From Denticeps clupeoides (taxonomy: Eukaryota; Chordata; Actinopteri; Clupeiformes; Denticipitidae), in assembly GCF_900700375.1 (NCBI RefSeq), contig NC_041713.1:24480964-24544963 (forward strand): DNA of 64,000 nt, in the 5' to 3' direction. Positions 48,118-59,074 of the stretch are shown here, one piece after another. The notes beneath the pieces are model-generated. The model was not told where the DNA came from. It did no database searches and was given only the letters and a program-made list of their open reading frames with translations. Position numbers and translations under genes: made by a program. The first letter of the stretch is position 1; every line of letters begins with the position of its first letter.

Positions 48118-51100
48118 ATGTCTTCTTTATCTGCGCTCAAAATAAGTAGCTGTTTCTCCAAATACAAACTCCAACCTTCCAGGATTTTACACACGGCCTG
48201 GTTCTACTTTGGAACTTCACAACCTGTCAGCAAGAGACCGACTCATTCTGTGCCTTTCCGGACTGTGGACCTGCGCAGCGACTCTGTCACCAAACCCGGG
48301 CTGTTGATGCGCAGAGCCATGGCCGAGGCTGAATACACAGATGACGTGTTTGGGGATGATCCTGCAGTCAAAGGTTGGACATTATCTGACCCAAATTGTG
48401 TAAAGTAAACAGATCTTTAATAATCATAATCCTTGCACTGATATAGTAATCATATCTATTTTAAATAGTCTAAGTCATGTGAGTGAAAAATCGAATTAAT
48501 ACTTTTCTGCCAATGGTAAGTGGCCATAGATTCTATGTGATACACCAGTGTCCTTAGTGTAAACCGAGAGTTATCTGCTCAAACCACACCACTACTACTT
48601 TTACTTTTATTTGAGCTACATTACAAACATGATGGGACTGAAATGTATGTATGAAATGTATGTTTTTGTATGTACACAAATGGATACCACAAGGTAGGTT
48701 CTTGCCTGTGCAATACTCTGCCACCAAGTACTAAAGCATGTTAGGCAAAAAGGAATACATTTATAATTAATTTATAATTTTTATTATTTTAGATTTTCTG
48801 TTACTGTTCTGCGTCTCACTGTTCAAATAAACCTACCATTGAGATTATAGGCCGATCATTTCTTTGTATCATTGTATCATTCTCTGATGATTTCCAACGG
48901 TATGGTTGATGATTATTAAAGTTCTTATCCTTGTGCATGAACATAATTTAGCATTTGTCTATTTGCAGGACTCCAAAAGCTTGCAGCCGATGTTTTTGGG
49001 ATGGAATCGGCTCTATTTGTGCCTTCTTGCACCATGAGTAACCTGATTGCTGGTAATGTTAGGTTACACTCTTAATATTTAATTTTCTGTCAAAGAAGAA
49101 CTATCCTCAAAGTGATGATTTGTCTGTTCTTACTGCAGTCATGGTGCACTGTAGGGAGCGTGGAGATGAGATGATTGTAGGTGACCTCTCTCACATGCAC
49201 ATCTATGAGCAGGGTGGGAGCGCACAGGTGAGACCACCCTTAATAAGTTCTCACATGTAAACAATTATTTTAAATCCATTTCTTTCTCTTCAAAAAATAA
49301 CATTTGATCAACATCAGCATTTGCTTGGTGCTATTTACATTTCTGGCAATTAGCAGATGCCCATATCCACAGCGCGTTTTAATCAGGGACAGCTCCCCTT
49401 GAGACATCCAGGGTTAAGTGCCTTGCTCAGGGACACAATGGTGGGGACCTTGGACTTTGTGGTCTTCTGTGTCTTACCCATTAGGCTCCCTCCACCCTTT
49501 TAATTTTCTTTATTCATAATAAAACATGTTCAGAATGATTCATTTTCGCCTATCTACCCGTTTCTGTATATGTGCTGATGCTGAACCCCTTCCCAGCTGG
49601 CTGGAGTCCACTCTATGATCGTCACCACCCTCCCTGATGGTACTTTCGACTTGGACCAGGTGGAGGCCAAGATACGCCATGGATACCCAAATGTCTATTA
49701 CCCCCGTTCACGTTTGGTCTGTGTGGAGAACTCCCACAACATCCAGGGAGGACGTGTGTTGCCACTCCCATTCTTACAGGAGGTCAGTGTGGATCTGCAC
49801 AGTGTGGATTTGTTTATACACTACTTAATACATAAGGAGATGAAAATCCAATTGCGCACATGACGAAGAGGCGAGTAAGCTCTGCAAGCACGAGACAGCC
49901 GAAGCTGTCCTACGGGTGGTAACACTCACAAATCAAAAACAAGGAAGGCAAGAGACAGGACTGGTACCCAATGAGGAGGAGATAAACAACATGAGGACCA
50001 GTCTTACTTTGAGCAGGTGAGACAGGATGGAGCTGAGTCTTTCTGCGTGAAGCCGAACAATGACAGAGCAACGCCAGCTGGCACTCATCAGCCTTAATAC
50101 CTGGTGCGTCACTTACGTCTACGTTTTCTGGGTCCCGTTAATGTGATCCTGTGACAGACTGCTGCAGAAATATCTCTCTATAAGGTTCTCCTCTGCCCAC
50201 AGAGAACCTCTAGAGCTCTGAGAGAGAGACCATTATTGGTCACCTCCCTGACTAAGGCCCTCAGTTTAGGTGGCTGTCCAGCTCTAGGAAGAGTTCTGGT
50301 GGTTTTGAACTTCTTCCACTTACAGACGATTGAGGCCACTGTGCTTATTTGGAGCTGCAGAAACATTTTAAGGATCAGGGAAAACATTTATTAGATCAAT
50401 TTTGGAATAAGATGGTCCTTTATTAGTCCCACAAGTGGGACATTTGCAAGGCTGGAACCTTGTGAATAAGGTTGTAACATAACAAAATGTGATGCAATGT
50501 GAACATTTGCCAGATGCACTGTAAGCATAGGGGGGTCCACTTGCTGAGCATTTATACTCTTATGTTTAGTTCCAATAAAATGCTTTACTTAAATTAACAC
50601 ACTCATGACATATAAAGAACGAGAAGCTGTGTTTAACTTCAAAGCCATGTATTGCACTCTAAAGTGTGTGTGTGTGCGTGTGTGTTGTAGCTTCGTGCTC
50701 TGGTAGACAGATATGATCTACAGGTACATATGGACGGAGCTCGTGTGATGAACGCGGCTGCCGCTCTGGGGGTCCAGCCCTCCACCATACTGCAGCACTG
50801 CCACACTGTCAGTGTGTGTCTGTCAAAGGTACTTCACACAGTACACACTCCCTCAACACAAGTCACTACCTGACATTCATTACTTCTAATCATGGTACTA
50901 AAAGTGTACTTCTTCACTTGTTTTACAACTCAAATGTCGTGTTGCACATCTTCTGCTGTTGTGCTGTGACATGGCTCCAAAATGTTTAATATCTTCAGAA
51001 TCCAGGGCTAATCAATTATATAGAGATTGCCATTTATAGAACCATTATGAGTGCATAATCTTGTTTTCACCAGGGTTTGGGAGCACCGGTAGGTACTGTT

Positions 51101-52527
51101 CTCGGTGGGCCAGCGGACTTTATACAGCGAGCTCTTCGTGCTCGAAAGGCTTTGGGTGGGGGACTCCTCCAAGTTAGCGTCTTGGCAGTTGCAGGAAAGA
51201 TGGCTCTGTCAGATATGGTGGGCAGACTACCAGAGGATCACAGAAATGCCAGGACTTTTGCACAAGGTGGGGATCACATATCGAGAGTGAAACAAATTGT
51301 ATAAAAAAATGGCAAAAACCATACACAATCTGCATGACATTTCGTCTTCCACAGTTCAGTACCATTATTTAATTCTCTCTTAGGTATTCAGAATTTTATA
51401 CAGTCAGGTCCATAAATAGTGGGACACTGACACAATTTTAATCTTTTTTGATTTTGCAAAAATTCCAAATACAAATAGCAGAACTTAACTCTTGATCTTT
51501 TATACACTTCTTGTTAATGGGGGAATAAAATACACCCAAACATTGAAGAGGCAATTGTCCAATATACAAATTGTTGTAATTCCTAAACCCGTCACCTGTT
51601 TTGGAGTCTGCAGTTAAAGCACATCTTGTTCGTTTCATGTGAAGTGAATGGGGAAAAAAGGGAAAGTGAAGTGATGCTACACAGCAAGCACAGCATACAG
51701 TGGCACAACGAAATGTGTCCTTTGCATTTAACACTTATTGAGCACCCTAGTGAGCAGTGGGCAGCCAGGGAGCAGTGTGGAGGGGTGGTACTTTGCTTAG
51801 TGGCGCCTCAGTGGTACCTTGGCAGTTTGGGATTCGAACCGGCAACCTTCCGATTACAGGTCTGCTTCCTTACCCACTATGTCACCACTGTGACAGATAA
51901 AACAATATTTCACACACAGTATTTCATATACAAACATTCAATTTTTTTTCATGCAGTGCAGATAGTAAAACACATAGTAATAAAGTGATATTTGATTTAT
52001 AGCTGTGACAGGTTAGAACAATAAAACACCTATTCACAATATTCATGTCAAATATACATCAGTCTCTTTTATTGGTTTCTCATCAGCAATTATTCAGCAT
52101 AAAGCCATTTTGGAAGCTTTGTGGTAGAAAACACTAAAATAATCTAATTCATGTCAGGATAATTTTGGGGTAATATGATATTAAAGCTGTTTTTCTCTCA
52201 TCCCCCAAAACACCAACAGCCCTTCTGCAGTGTAACCCCCCAATCTACCAGCTGGACCTGAACTCGGTGGAAACCAACATTGTCTGTTTTCGCATTTGTG
52301 AGCCGGGTGTGAGCCCTGCAGAGCTTTGCAGACGTGCAGCTCAGGTGTGTGAGGCAGAGGAGCGGACACTGGGCCAAGGGGTGCGGGTTCTCATGTTGCC
52401 TGTTGTGGGTGGGTCAGTGAGGGCAGTGTGGCACCTGGACATCTCTGAGGAGGACACACGTCTGGCTGCTCTCAAGATGCAGTTTGTGGCCCAGCAGCTC
52501 ACTAAATGGAAAGCCAGGGGTCACTGA
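48118..52527 (+). CDS. tha1: L-threonine aldolase
   Basis: Seven exons, 48118-48373, 48969-49052, 49139-49227, 49597-49782, 50691-50828, 51074-51266 and 52220-52527, join in matching phases at GT-AG borders to give 417 aa. The enzyme splits L-threonine (and allo-threonine) to glycine and acetaldehyde using pyridoxal phosphate. Conserved parts are [11 protein letters not shown] near residue 45, [71 protein letters not shown] (Asp-x-x-Arg, PLP contacts), and CLSKGLGAPVG with the PLP lysine. The first 40 residues are rich in Ser, Lys and Arg with few acids, so a mitochondrial presequence is likely. The start ATG at 48118 opens the only frame that joins the exons. Introns hold SINE and Tc1 debris. 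Mammals including humans have a pseudogene or lost function; fish keep the gene. Confidence 0.95.
49330..49500 (-). repeat. Family 2 SINE piece in tha1 intron 3
   Basis: The minus-strand tail (TTACATTTCTGGCAATTAGC) and body phrases (CTTGAGACATCCAGGGTTAA, CTTGCTCAGGGACACAATGG) match the family 2 SINE. It is diverged. Confidence 0.65.
50165..50390 (-). mobile_element. Tc1/mariner transposase fragment in tha1 intron 4
   Basis: The minus strand reads [20 protein letters not shown] and [20 protein letters not shown], the N-terminal DNA-binding part of fish Tc1 transposase. It is a short truncated remnant. Confidence 0.75.
51400..51600 (+). repeat. Tc1-type terminal repeat remnant in tha1 intron 6
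   Basis: CAGTCAGGTCCATAAATAGT and GGGACACTGACACAATTTTA match the terminal repeat sequence of a widespread fish Tc1-derived element. Only one end is recognisable. Confidence 0.55.
51659..51891 (-). repeat. Family 1 SINE in tha1 intron 6
   Basis: It is inverted, tail first (AAAGTGAAGTGATGCTAC), with body CCTTTGCATTTAAC and head TTACCCACTATGTCACCACTG. Moderately diverged. Confidence 0.82.
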
Positions 52528-52887
52528 ATGGATTATATTTATACCAGCAAGTAAACAGAATCTAACACTAAAAGGAATGTATTTAATAATATTTTTATGC
52601 ATATAACCTAGAATACAATTTCATAATTTACAGATTAAGAATAGCAAATAATACAACCTTTGGCAAGTGTCACAGCATGTAAATGCTTTTTGTAGTGAAG
52701 TCTTTCAGTTCTTTCTTGGGGGATTCATGCACATTCATGCTTGGGGGATTCATGTTTTTGCAACACCATGCACAAAAATGTATATTTGAGTAACACAATG
52801 AAAAATTCCCAGGCTGCTATGTTGTGTAATTACCCAAAGATATTCCAGCAGACTTTAATAACTGGGTTGCTAACACTCACCTACGTA
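52528..52887. other. tha1 3' flank
   Basis: No perfect AATAAA is seen; AATACA-type variants occur near 52610. A short direct repeat of GGGGGATTCATG (52720 and 52743) is present. The TIR element begins at 52888. Confidence 0.35.
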
Positions 52888-53118
52888 TAAGGGGACGTTT
52901 AGGAAATATTTCAGACTTTTGTTACAAAAACACATGTGAAACACACACACATTCACATATGAAACTGACAAGCATGCATTTATACTACTGAAAACTCGCA
53001 CACACACACACATATGAAACACTCACACAGATACAGGTGAAAAGAACGCGCACACACACATATGAAACACTCACACAGATACAGGTGAAAAGAACACGCA
53101 CACACACACATATGAAAC
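52888..53118 (+). repeat. Left terminal inverted repeat
   Basis: This pairs with 58845-59068. It holds two tandem units carrying CACATATGAAACACTCACAC and ends in a (CA)-rich run. Confidence 0.82.
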
Positions 53119-53428
53119 ACAGAATTGAGTATGAAATGGGCCACTAGGTAGTAGCACAAAATCAATAGTTATTTTTTTGTTTTACTCAGGTAAAGTGAGT
53201 TAAAGAACAAATACAAAAAATACAAACAAAGGAACAACACCACTAGATGCACTAACAGTACCTTTCAGAAGGTTTTAGATACTGTAACATTTGTGCCTAT
53301 AAAGTAGATGCAAATACAAAAAAACTAGGAAGACATCAATGCTACACTTCAACTATGTGAACAATAAATGATCACATTGGTCCTTTCAAACAATAAAAGG
53401 AATTAAGAATTACAGTTTAAAACCATAA

Positions 53429-56400
53429 TTACAGCATACCAAATCCTTGAGTGTTGGCTATAGCAAAATTCATGTTGGTCTTGAATGCTTCATAGGTACT
53501 ATGTAGTGGAAGGCGCAAACAATTTACACATGTATTGGCCACCGGGAAACGTGGAGCTGAGGCATCATGTGTAGAGTTGAAAACTCTATCATTATGGAGG
53601 AAATCAATTGAGGGCTGAGGGCTAAAGCCAGTAGGAGAAATTTCATTTGCTCCTGTTGCAAAAGTTAGAATCTTCCCCAACTTGTAGGTCCTTCTTCACC
53701 TAAGAGAACACACATTTTATCTTCATTACCCATGAATGCTTTAAATGAAAAACCCAGTACTAAAATAACACACTAATAACTTACAAACTTGATTCCAGAA
53801 AAGTTGGGACACTATACATATCAAATGTTTAAACTGAGAAAATGTATCATTCAACACATCTCAGAAAAGTTGGAACGAGGCTCTCGAAGTATTCCTAAGC
53901 CAATGTTGTGATTTCCATTACAGAAGCAACAGTAGCAGACTCTTATTGCTACCTGTCCCAACTGTTATGGAATGTGTAGCTCTCATGATATCCAAAATGG
54001 GCATGACATTTCAAAATGTCTCACTTTCATCATTTGATATGTTATCTATATTCTATTGTGAATTAAATATGAGTTATGTGATTTGTAAATTATTGTAGTC
54101 CTTTTTTATTCACAATTTTTTCAGTGTCCCAACTTTTTTGGAATCGGGTTTGTACTTTACAATTAATTCTGCAACAATAAAATCTTATCAGAATATCATA
54201 AAATATCTCTATACAAAATGATGATGTCTGCTGTGAGTTTATCTTTCTTGTGGCACAGCAAGGGATTGAAGGCATCTGGATACTGCTGGATTTTTTGCAG
54301 GACACAAAGTGTTTTCATGCCTTCCCGAAACCTATATAGAAATAACAATATACAGTGATGCCAGAGAAAAATTTAAAGTATTTAAAAGTCTGTAAACAAT
54401 TTAGAATGAACTATTTCTGTATACAACATTTGGGACACGGTGTGTTAAATTCTAATGTTTTACTTTTTATTTATTCAAAAATATATAAAATGGAAATGAT
54501 TCACAAACTTTCCAGCACTAATCTTCATCCATGTGAAGAATGACATATATTTGTATAATGTACTAAAATACTAAAAGAAGATGGGGAGCAAGAAACTAAT
54601 TTAAAAATAACCTTTCTGTCACGGGTGGGCTGGACATGGCGATGAAGGAGGACGCATTTGCACGATTTCACACGACAGGGGTTTAATACAAACTACACAC
54701 GAGACAAGGGAACATGAACACGCACAATGACCCGACCGCAAACAGACACGAACAGGATAGTTTTATACAATTATATAAATATACACCAGGTGAACACGAT
54801 CAGGGAACTTTACACGAGACGAACTTGAAACTCCGGTCCGAACTCCGGATCCGGAGTCACCCCTGCCGGTCCGGATCATGACACTTTCAAATGGTCCTCG
54901 AATTCTGTGGATGACTTGAAACATTAATATGTCCTCGACTAACATTTGTTTGTCATTTACAGTCTTCATTGGTCGAAGACATCCACTGTTAGTAAGGTAG
55001 TCCAACAGAGGATCTATCAACTCATTCATAGTTGCTGCTTCTAAAATCTGAAATGATAAAACCAAAATAAAAATGTACTAACACATCACAAATGCAAAAC
55101 AAACTTCTCCTAAAAATAAAAAGGCAAGTTAAGTTGGTGGTCTTGTATTTTGGCAGGTATGTATGGTGCATACCTTTTTGATTTTCTCACGCAGCTCAAT
55201 GTCAGCAACATCATCCAGAGTAGGTTTTGCAATCTCTGGGCTTCCAGACAGACAAGAAAAAAGGGTTGGTGACAAAAAACTGGGAGCTGGTCCTCCATGA
55301 ACCAAACTGACTGCAATGGCTCTTCCTGCAACAAAGTATCTGTCCTCTCTTAGTGCTGAAAAAAATGATGAGAACCAAAACATATACATATAGTTAATAG
55401 GTAAAAATGAACATGAAATTTGTTACAATCACTGTACATAACAGTGACGAAATGTAAATAAAAAAAATTATGTTTTCAGTATGACTTTAGTCAAACCATT
55501 TACCTTGTTAATCAAGTGCCAAATTCTTTCTCTCTTCCGCACCTTCAAACACTGACGATTCTTTAAGAGCTTGCATCAGCAGTCTGAGAAATTCCCTCCT
55601 TGGACCTCCTAAATCTATGGCCTCCTCAGTATTCCCAGAATCATCCGAAAACTTCACACTAATTCTGTGACGGGTTGTAAGATGACCTTTTAAAGCCTCT
55701 AATGGCCCCATCAAGAACAGCACATCGACTGATGTTAAACTTGCTGGTTGCATTGGAATTAATTTGTGCTGCCAACGTGTTAAGTAGTTGTTGCACTGGG
55801 ACATCTTGTGTGCATTCATTTCCACTGTAAAATGAAATGTATCAGAAGGATTTAAGTAGATTATTCTCAATTTTTGATTCTGCAACACATTATCACATTT
55901 ATCACAAAGTGGAAACTGTTAGATAAACTTCACTAAAAGTTTACTATCTATAAAATACAGATTTGTTTACAAATACCATATCAATCGAAAGTGAAATTTA
56001 CCCATCAACCTTGGTGAGCAGTGGGCAGCCATGAAAGGCGCCCGGTGAGCAGTGTGCGTGGGCACCTTGGCGGATTGGGGTTCGAACCGACAACCTTCTG
56101 ATTACGGGGCCGCTTCCTTAACCGCTAGGCCACCACTGCCCCTTATCAAACAAATCAGTATGCATTTTATATCTCACATAATATTAAATACTCCACCCTC
56201 CAACACTGACTTCAACTCACAATTGATTTTCAAGACTGGCTTGTATGGCTTGATTTAATTCTTCATCGGATTCCTCTGACAATTCTGTCATTCCAGTCAT
56301 AACTGTGAGGTATGTGTTATGGTCTGTGACCCGAGGGCACTTCGTAACTTCTTGATGGCCCAGAAGATGGAGAAGGAGGAGATGCTGCACTTTGGCTAGT

Positions 56401-58759
56401 GACCAAAGTATCCGCTTGTGAGGTAGAAGGCTCTTGATTGATTGGTAATGCCTCATCTATAGAATCTTTTTGTCTTTCATTTACAGTTTCTTCTTGATCT
56501 TCATCATCCACCATGCAATCAGAGTCAGAATCTTCAAACTTGTTTTGTTTTGACATTTACGAATTTCAGTTACACAAGCCATGATTTGCATCATCTAAAA
56601 AAAATTGGCATCATCAATCAATAACACTTGATGTGCAAACAATCATTTGACCATTTAAGGACTAAGCATGTTTCTGGTTGGTTAAAATTTAAATACACAC
56701 TAAGTTCAGATGCCACACTAAATACATCTAGTTATAATCTTAAAGTGAAGTGATTGTCATTGTGATTCACAGCAGCACAGCACATGGTGCCCACAGTGAA
56801 ATGTGTCCTCTGCATTTAACCCATGACCCGTAGTGAGCAGTGGGCAGCCATGACTGTATATATGTATACAGTTACTTACTTCAATAGGTCTTGACGGCCT
56901 GATATACAAAGCCTTCAGTCTGAAGACATTTTGTATCATACATCCGTCCAGTTCCTGCCCATCAGTTAGTGTTGGGACAATCAGTTTATTGCCACATCCC
57001 ATTAGAAGTTCTATGCTGCGCATAAAACAGTTGAGATTTTTACTTCTGTTGTTAGCATAGACTACTGATTTATGAAATTGAGTATTAACAAAACACTTAT
57101 ATATGACTTTATTTGAATAGTAATACACACAACAATATATTACAACTTATTAGTTGAGATTTACCAAGTCAGCTGTTTCTCTTTAGTAACATATTATATG
57201 TAAATTATATAAATTATACGTGACTATTAGTGAAAATACAAGCATGTTTTCTGGATAATTAAAATAAATTTAAACAAATATTTAAATCAATTAATCATTG
57301 ATGGCCTAGCAGGTATGGAAGTGGACTCGTAAAACATAAGGTTACAGGTTCAAATCCCAAACTGCCAAGGTGCCACTGAGGTCCCCTTGCTCACGGTACT
57401 GTCCTCACACACTGTTCCCCGGGCGCCTGTCATGGCTTCCCACTGTCACTAAGGGTGAAGTCTCTTTTCCTTGGTGCCGTGTCTGAACGGTGGTGCAGAA
57501 TTGCCAAAGCTTGCTTTATACATATTGCCATTTCTAGCCACTACAGGACTATAGACAGGCTAGGGGAACTAGTATTAAAGTTAAATGGTATCACAAAGTG
57601 AAATTTTCATGTCAGGGGGTAGAGGACGCATTTTGTTGTTGCATGTTCAGTGCTTGTTGTCTATCACAATTGATTTCTTTTATTTCTAATGTTCAATAAT
57701 TGACAATCTACAGGCAGTGAAAAAGCTGAATTGTTGGATCTTAACTAATATGTAATAAATGAGAGTGCAAAAACACAAACTAATAAGGGGATATATTACC
57801 TTACATCAGTTGGAATCTTTCCTTTGAACGCATGCCTAATTCTCTCCTTCACCATTCCACTATCCCATGCTTTGTCAAATTCAAAAGCGTTCAAAATGTG
57901 ACCCTTCGCATGAAGTACCTGTTTTGTTTCACAACCAAATTGTCATTTGGGCTGGGAAGTAGTATGACATCTTTGTGATAGGTTTTATGGGGAGTTCTTT
58001 TAAACCTAAAACAAACATCAGAAGAAGTGTCTGTCATTTTCAGCAAATAAAATGAACCATAAATGTAAATGCATTTCAACGGTGCTAGCTAGCAAAGGCA
58101 CAATAAATCAATGAAATCAATTAAAATAATACATGTATTTATTAGCTAGCTATGTGTTATCTTTTTAGTGATCGTGAACAGTGAACATTTAAGAACACTG
58201 AATACCTCTGTTATGTGTTACCCTTGTCAGGAAGAGTGTGCTAATGTCTGTTGCCCATTACTTCTATTACTCATTTTTAAAAGTTATTAGCATACCAGCT
58301 AACGTTATATTAAAGCCTATATAGTATCTGTTACTTTACAACTGGAATTAAAATAATTTGCGGGGCTTACCTTTGCCGTGGCTTTGATCCCCACCTGCTA
58401 AAATTGAGTCTGGTTGTGTAGCGGGCCGACACGGCGAGTGGTGTCTCTTGCCGAGTTGTAGCTGTGGCATGAGGGCTGTCACCGCGAAATAGCGATCGAA
58501 GCTCACTTTCAGCAGACTGGTTTGCAGTCGATGGTGTCACTGATGCAGCGGAGTTAATATTTATGGCAGTCGCGATGTCATTTATGATGTCGGAGGATGA
58601 TAAAATTGTGGTTAACAAACCGACAGCCCCAGTCATTACATTTTCCCTGTTAAATTCCGGCATGATGAGACCTAAGAAGCACGCAGGAATACCGCTGAAT
58701 ATTTTATATGACTTCCGGATATAGTGAAATGGGTTCCGGATATAGTGAAAAGTTTTCAC
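53429..58759 (-). CDS. HECT-type E3 ubiquitin ligase-like gene of the TIR element
   Basis: Exons on the minus strand, approximately 58759-58368, 58018-57800, 57040-56884, 56595-56217, 55840-55513, 55358-55160, 55050-54884, 54332-54165 and 53698-53429. In order they encode an N-terminal part from MPEFNRENVMTGAVGLLTTI; a GCGNKLIVPTLTDGQELDGC block ending ALYIRPSRPIE; an acidic/Ser-rich stretch ending in a ubiquitin-interacting motif, EESDEELNQAIQASLENQ; the HECT N-lobe (ISVKFSDDSGNTEEAIDLGG, FVAGRAIAVSLVHGGPAP); and the C-lobe with PTGFSPQPSIDFLHNDRV and FPVANTCVNCLRLPLHSTYE, where the NTC cysteine is the expected thioester site. It resembles the multicopy G2E3-like HECT proteins of fishes. At least two exons (near 57930 and 54190) need a shift or pass a stop, so this copy is probably not functional. 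Confidence 0.72.
53785..54155. mobile_element. MITE with 30-bp inverted ends, inside the HECT element
   Basis: Left end AAACTTGATTCCAGAAAAGT and right end (reverse) AAACCCGATTCCAAAAAAGT, each followed by TGGGACACT, are inverted copies. TAC flanks both sides. The interior (about 310 bp) has no ORF. It looks like a common Tc1-related fish MITE. It lies just after a HECT exon and may have disrupted it. Confidence 0.8.
54617..54883 (-). mobile_element. Solo LTR at a HECT exon border
   Basis: It is 267 bp, TGTCACGGGTGGG to ATCATGACA on the + strand, with the 5-bp duplication CTTTC at 54612-54616 and 54884-54888. ACAGGGGTTTAATACAAAC marks the minus-strand poly(A) region. It is inserted within the last codons of a HECT exon (IRGPFE). 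It is a different family from the 1071-4746 LTR. Confidence 0.85.
55992..56143 (-). repeat. Family 1 SINE piece in the HECT element
   Basis: Head and body are present (TTAACCGCTAGGCCACCACTG at one end); the 3' tail is missing. It lies in an intron between the UIM exon and the first HECT exon. Confidence 0.8.
56742..56855 (-). repeat. Family 1 SINE tail piece
   Basis: It starts AAAGTGAAGTGATTGTCATT and ends after CAGTGGGCAGCCATGAC; the tRNA-like head is missing. Confidence 0.78.
57298..57475 (+). repeat. Family 1 SINE piece shared with the 40255 copy
   Basis: The head GATGGCCTAGCAGGTATGG through the CTTCCCACTGTCACTAAGGG block is shared with 40255-40435, including the flanking ATTAAT-rich host DNA. 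Confidence 0.8.
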
Positions 58760-58844
58760 TCACACCAAGATGTGAAAAGCTTCAGTAATGCTATATGGGT
58801 GTTAAGTTTAATTTTCGTCTGTTACATAAGAGTCTATTTCACCT

Positions 58845-59068
58845 GTATCTGTGTGAGCGTTTCATATGTGTGTGTGCGTGTTCTTTTCACCTGTATCTGT
58901 GCGAGTGTTTCATATGTGTGTGTGTTCTTTTCACCTGTATCTGTGTGAGCGTTTCATATGTGTGTGTGCAAGTTTTCAGTAGTATAAATGCATGCTTATC
59001 AGTTTCATATGTGAATGCGTGTGTGTTTCACATGTGTTTGTGTAACATATTTCCTAAACGGCCCCTCA
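58845..59068 (-). repeat. Right terminal inverted repeat
   Basis: This is the inverted copy of 52888-53118, with three tandem units containing CACCTGTATCTGTGTGAGCG. Confidence 0.82.
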
Positions 59069-59074
59069 TACGAA

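Larger units (their letters stand above)
52888..59068 (-). mobile_element. HECT-gene-bearing element with long terminal inverted repeats
   Basis: The outer ends are inverted copies: TAAGGGGACGTTTAGGAAAT on the left and, reading inward from the right end, TGAGGGGCCGTTTAGGAAAT. The similarity runs about 220-230 bp into each side and includes 40-50-bp tandem units with CACATATGAAAC and CACAGATACAGGTGAAA (two on the left, three on the right). TA on both flanks (52886-52887 and 59069-59070) may be the target duplication. Inside, on the minus strand, is a spliced HECT-ligase-type gene. No transposase was recognised. SINEs, a solo LTR and a small MITE have since inserted. A cut-and-paste DNA transposon, or one mobilised in trans, is inferred. 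Confidence 0.8.

Noticed and set aside
52980-53165. Cysteine-rich peptide frames in the terminal repeats (also 58724-59121)
   Set aside because: They are translations of (CA)/(TG)-rich tandem units in the inverted repeats.
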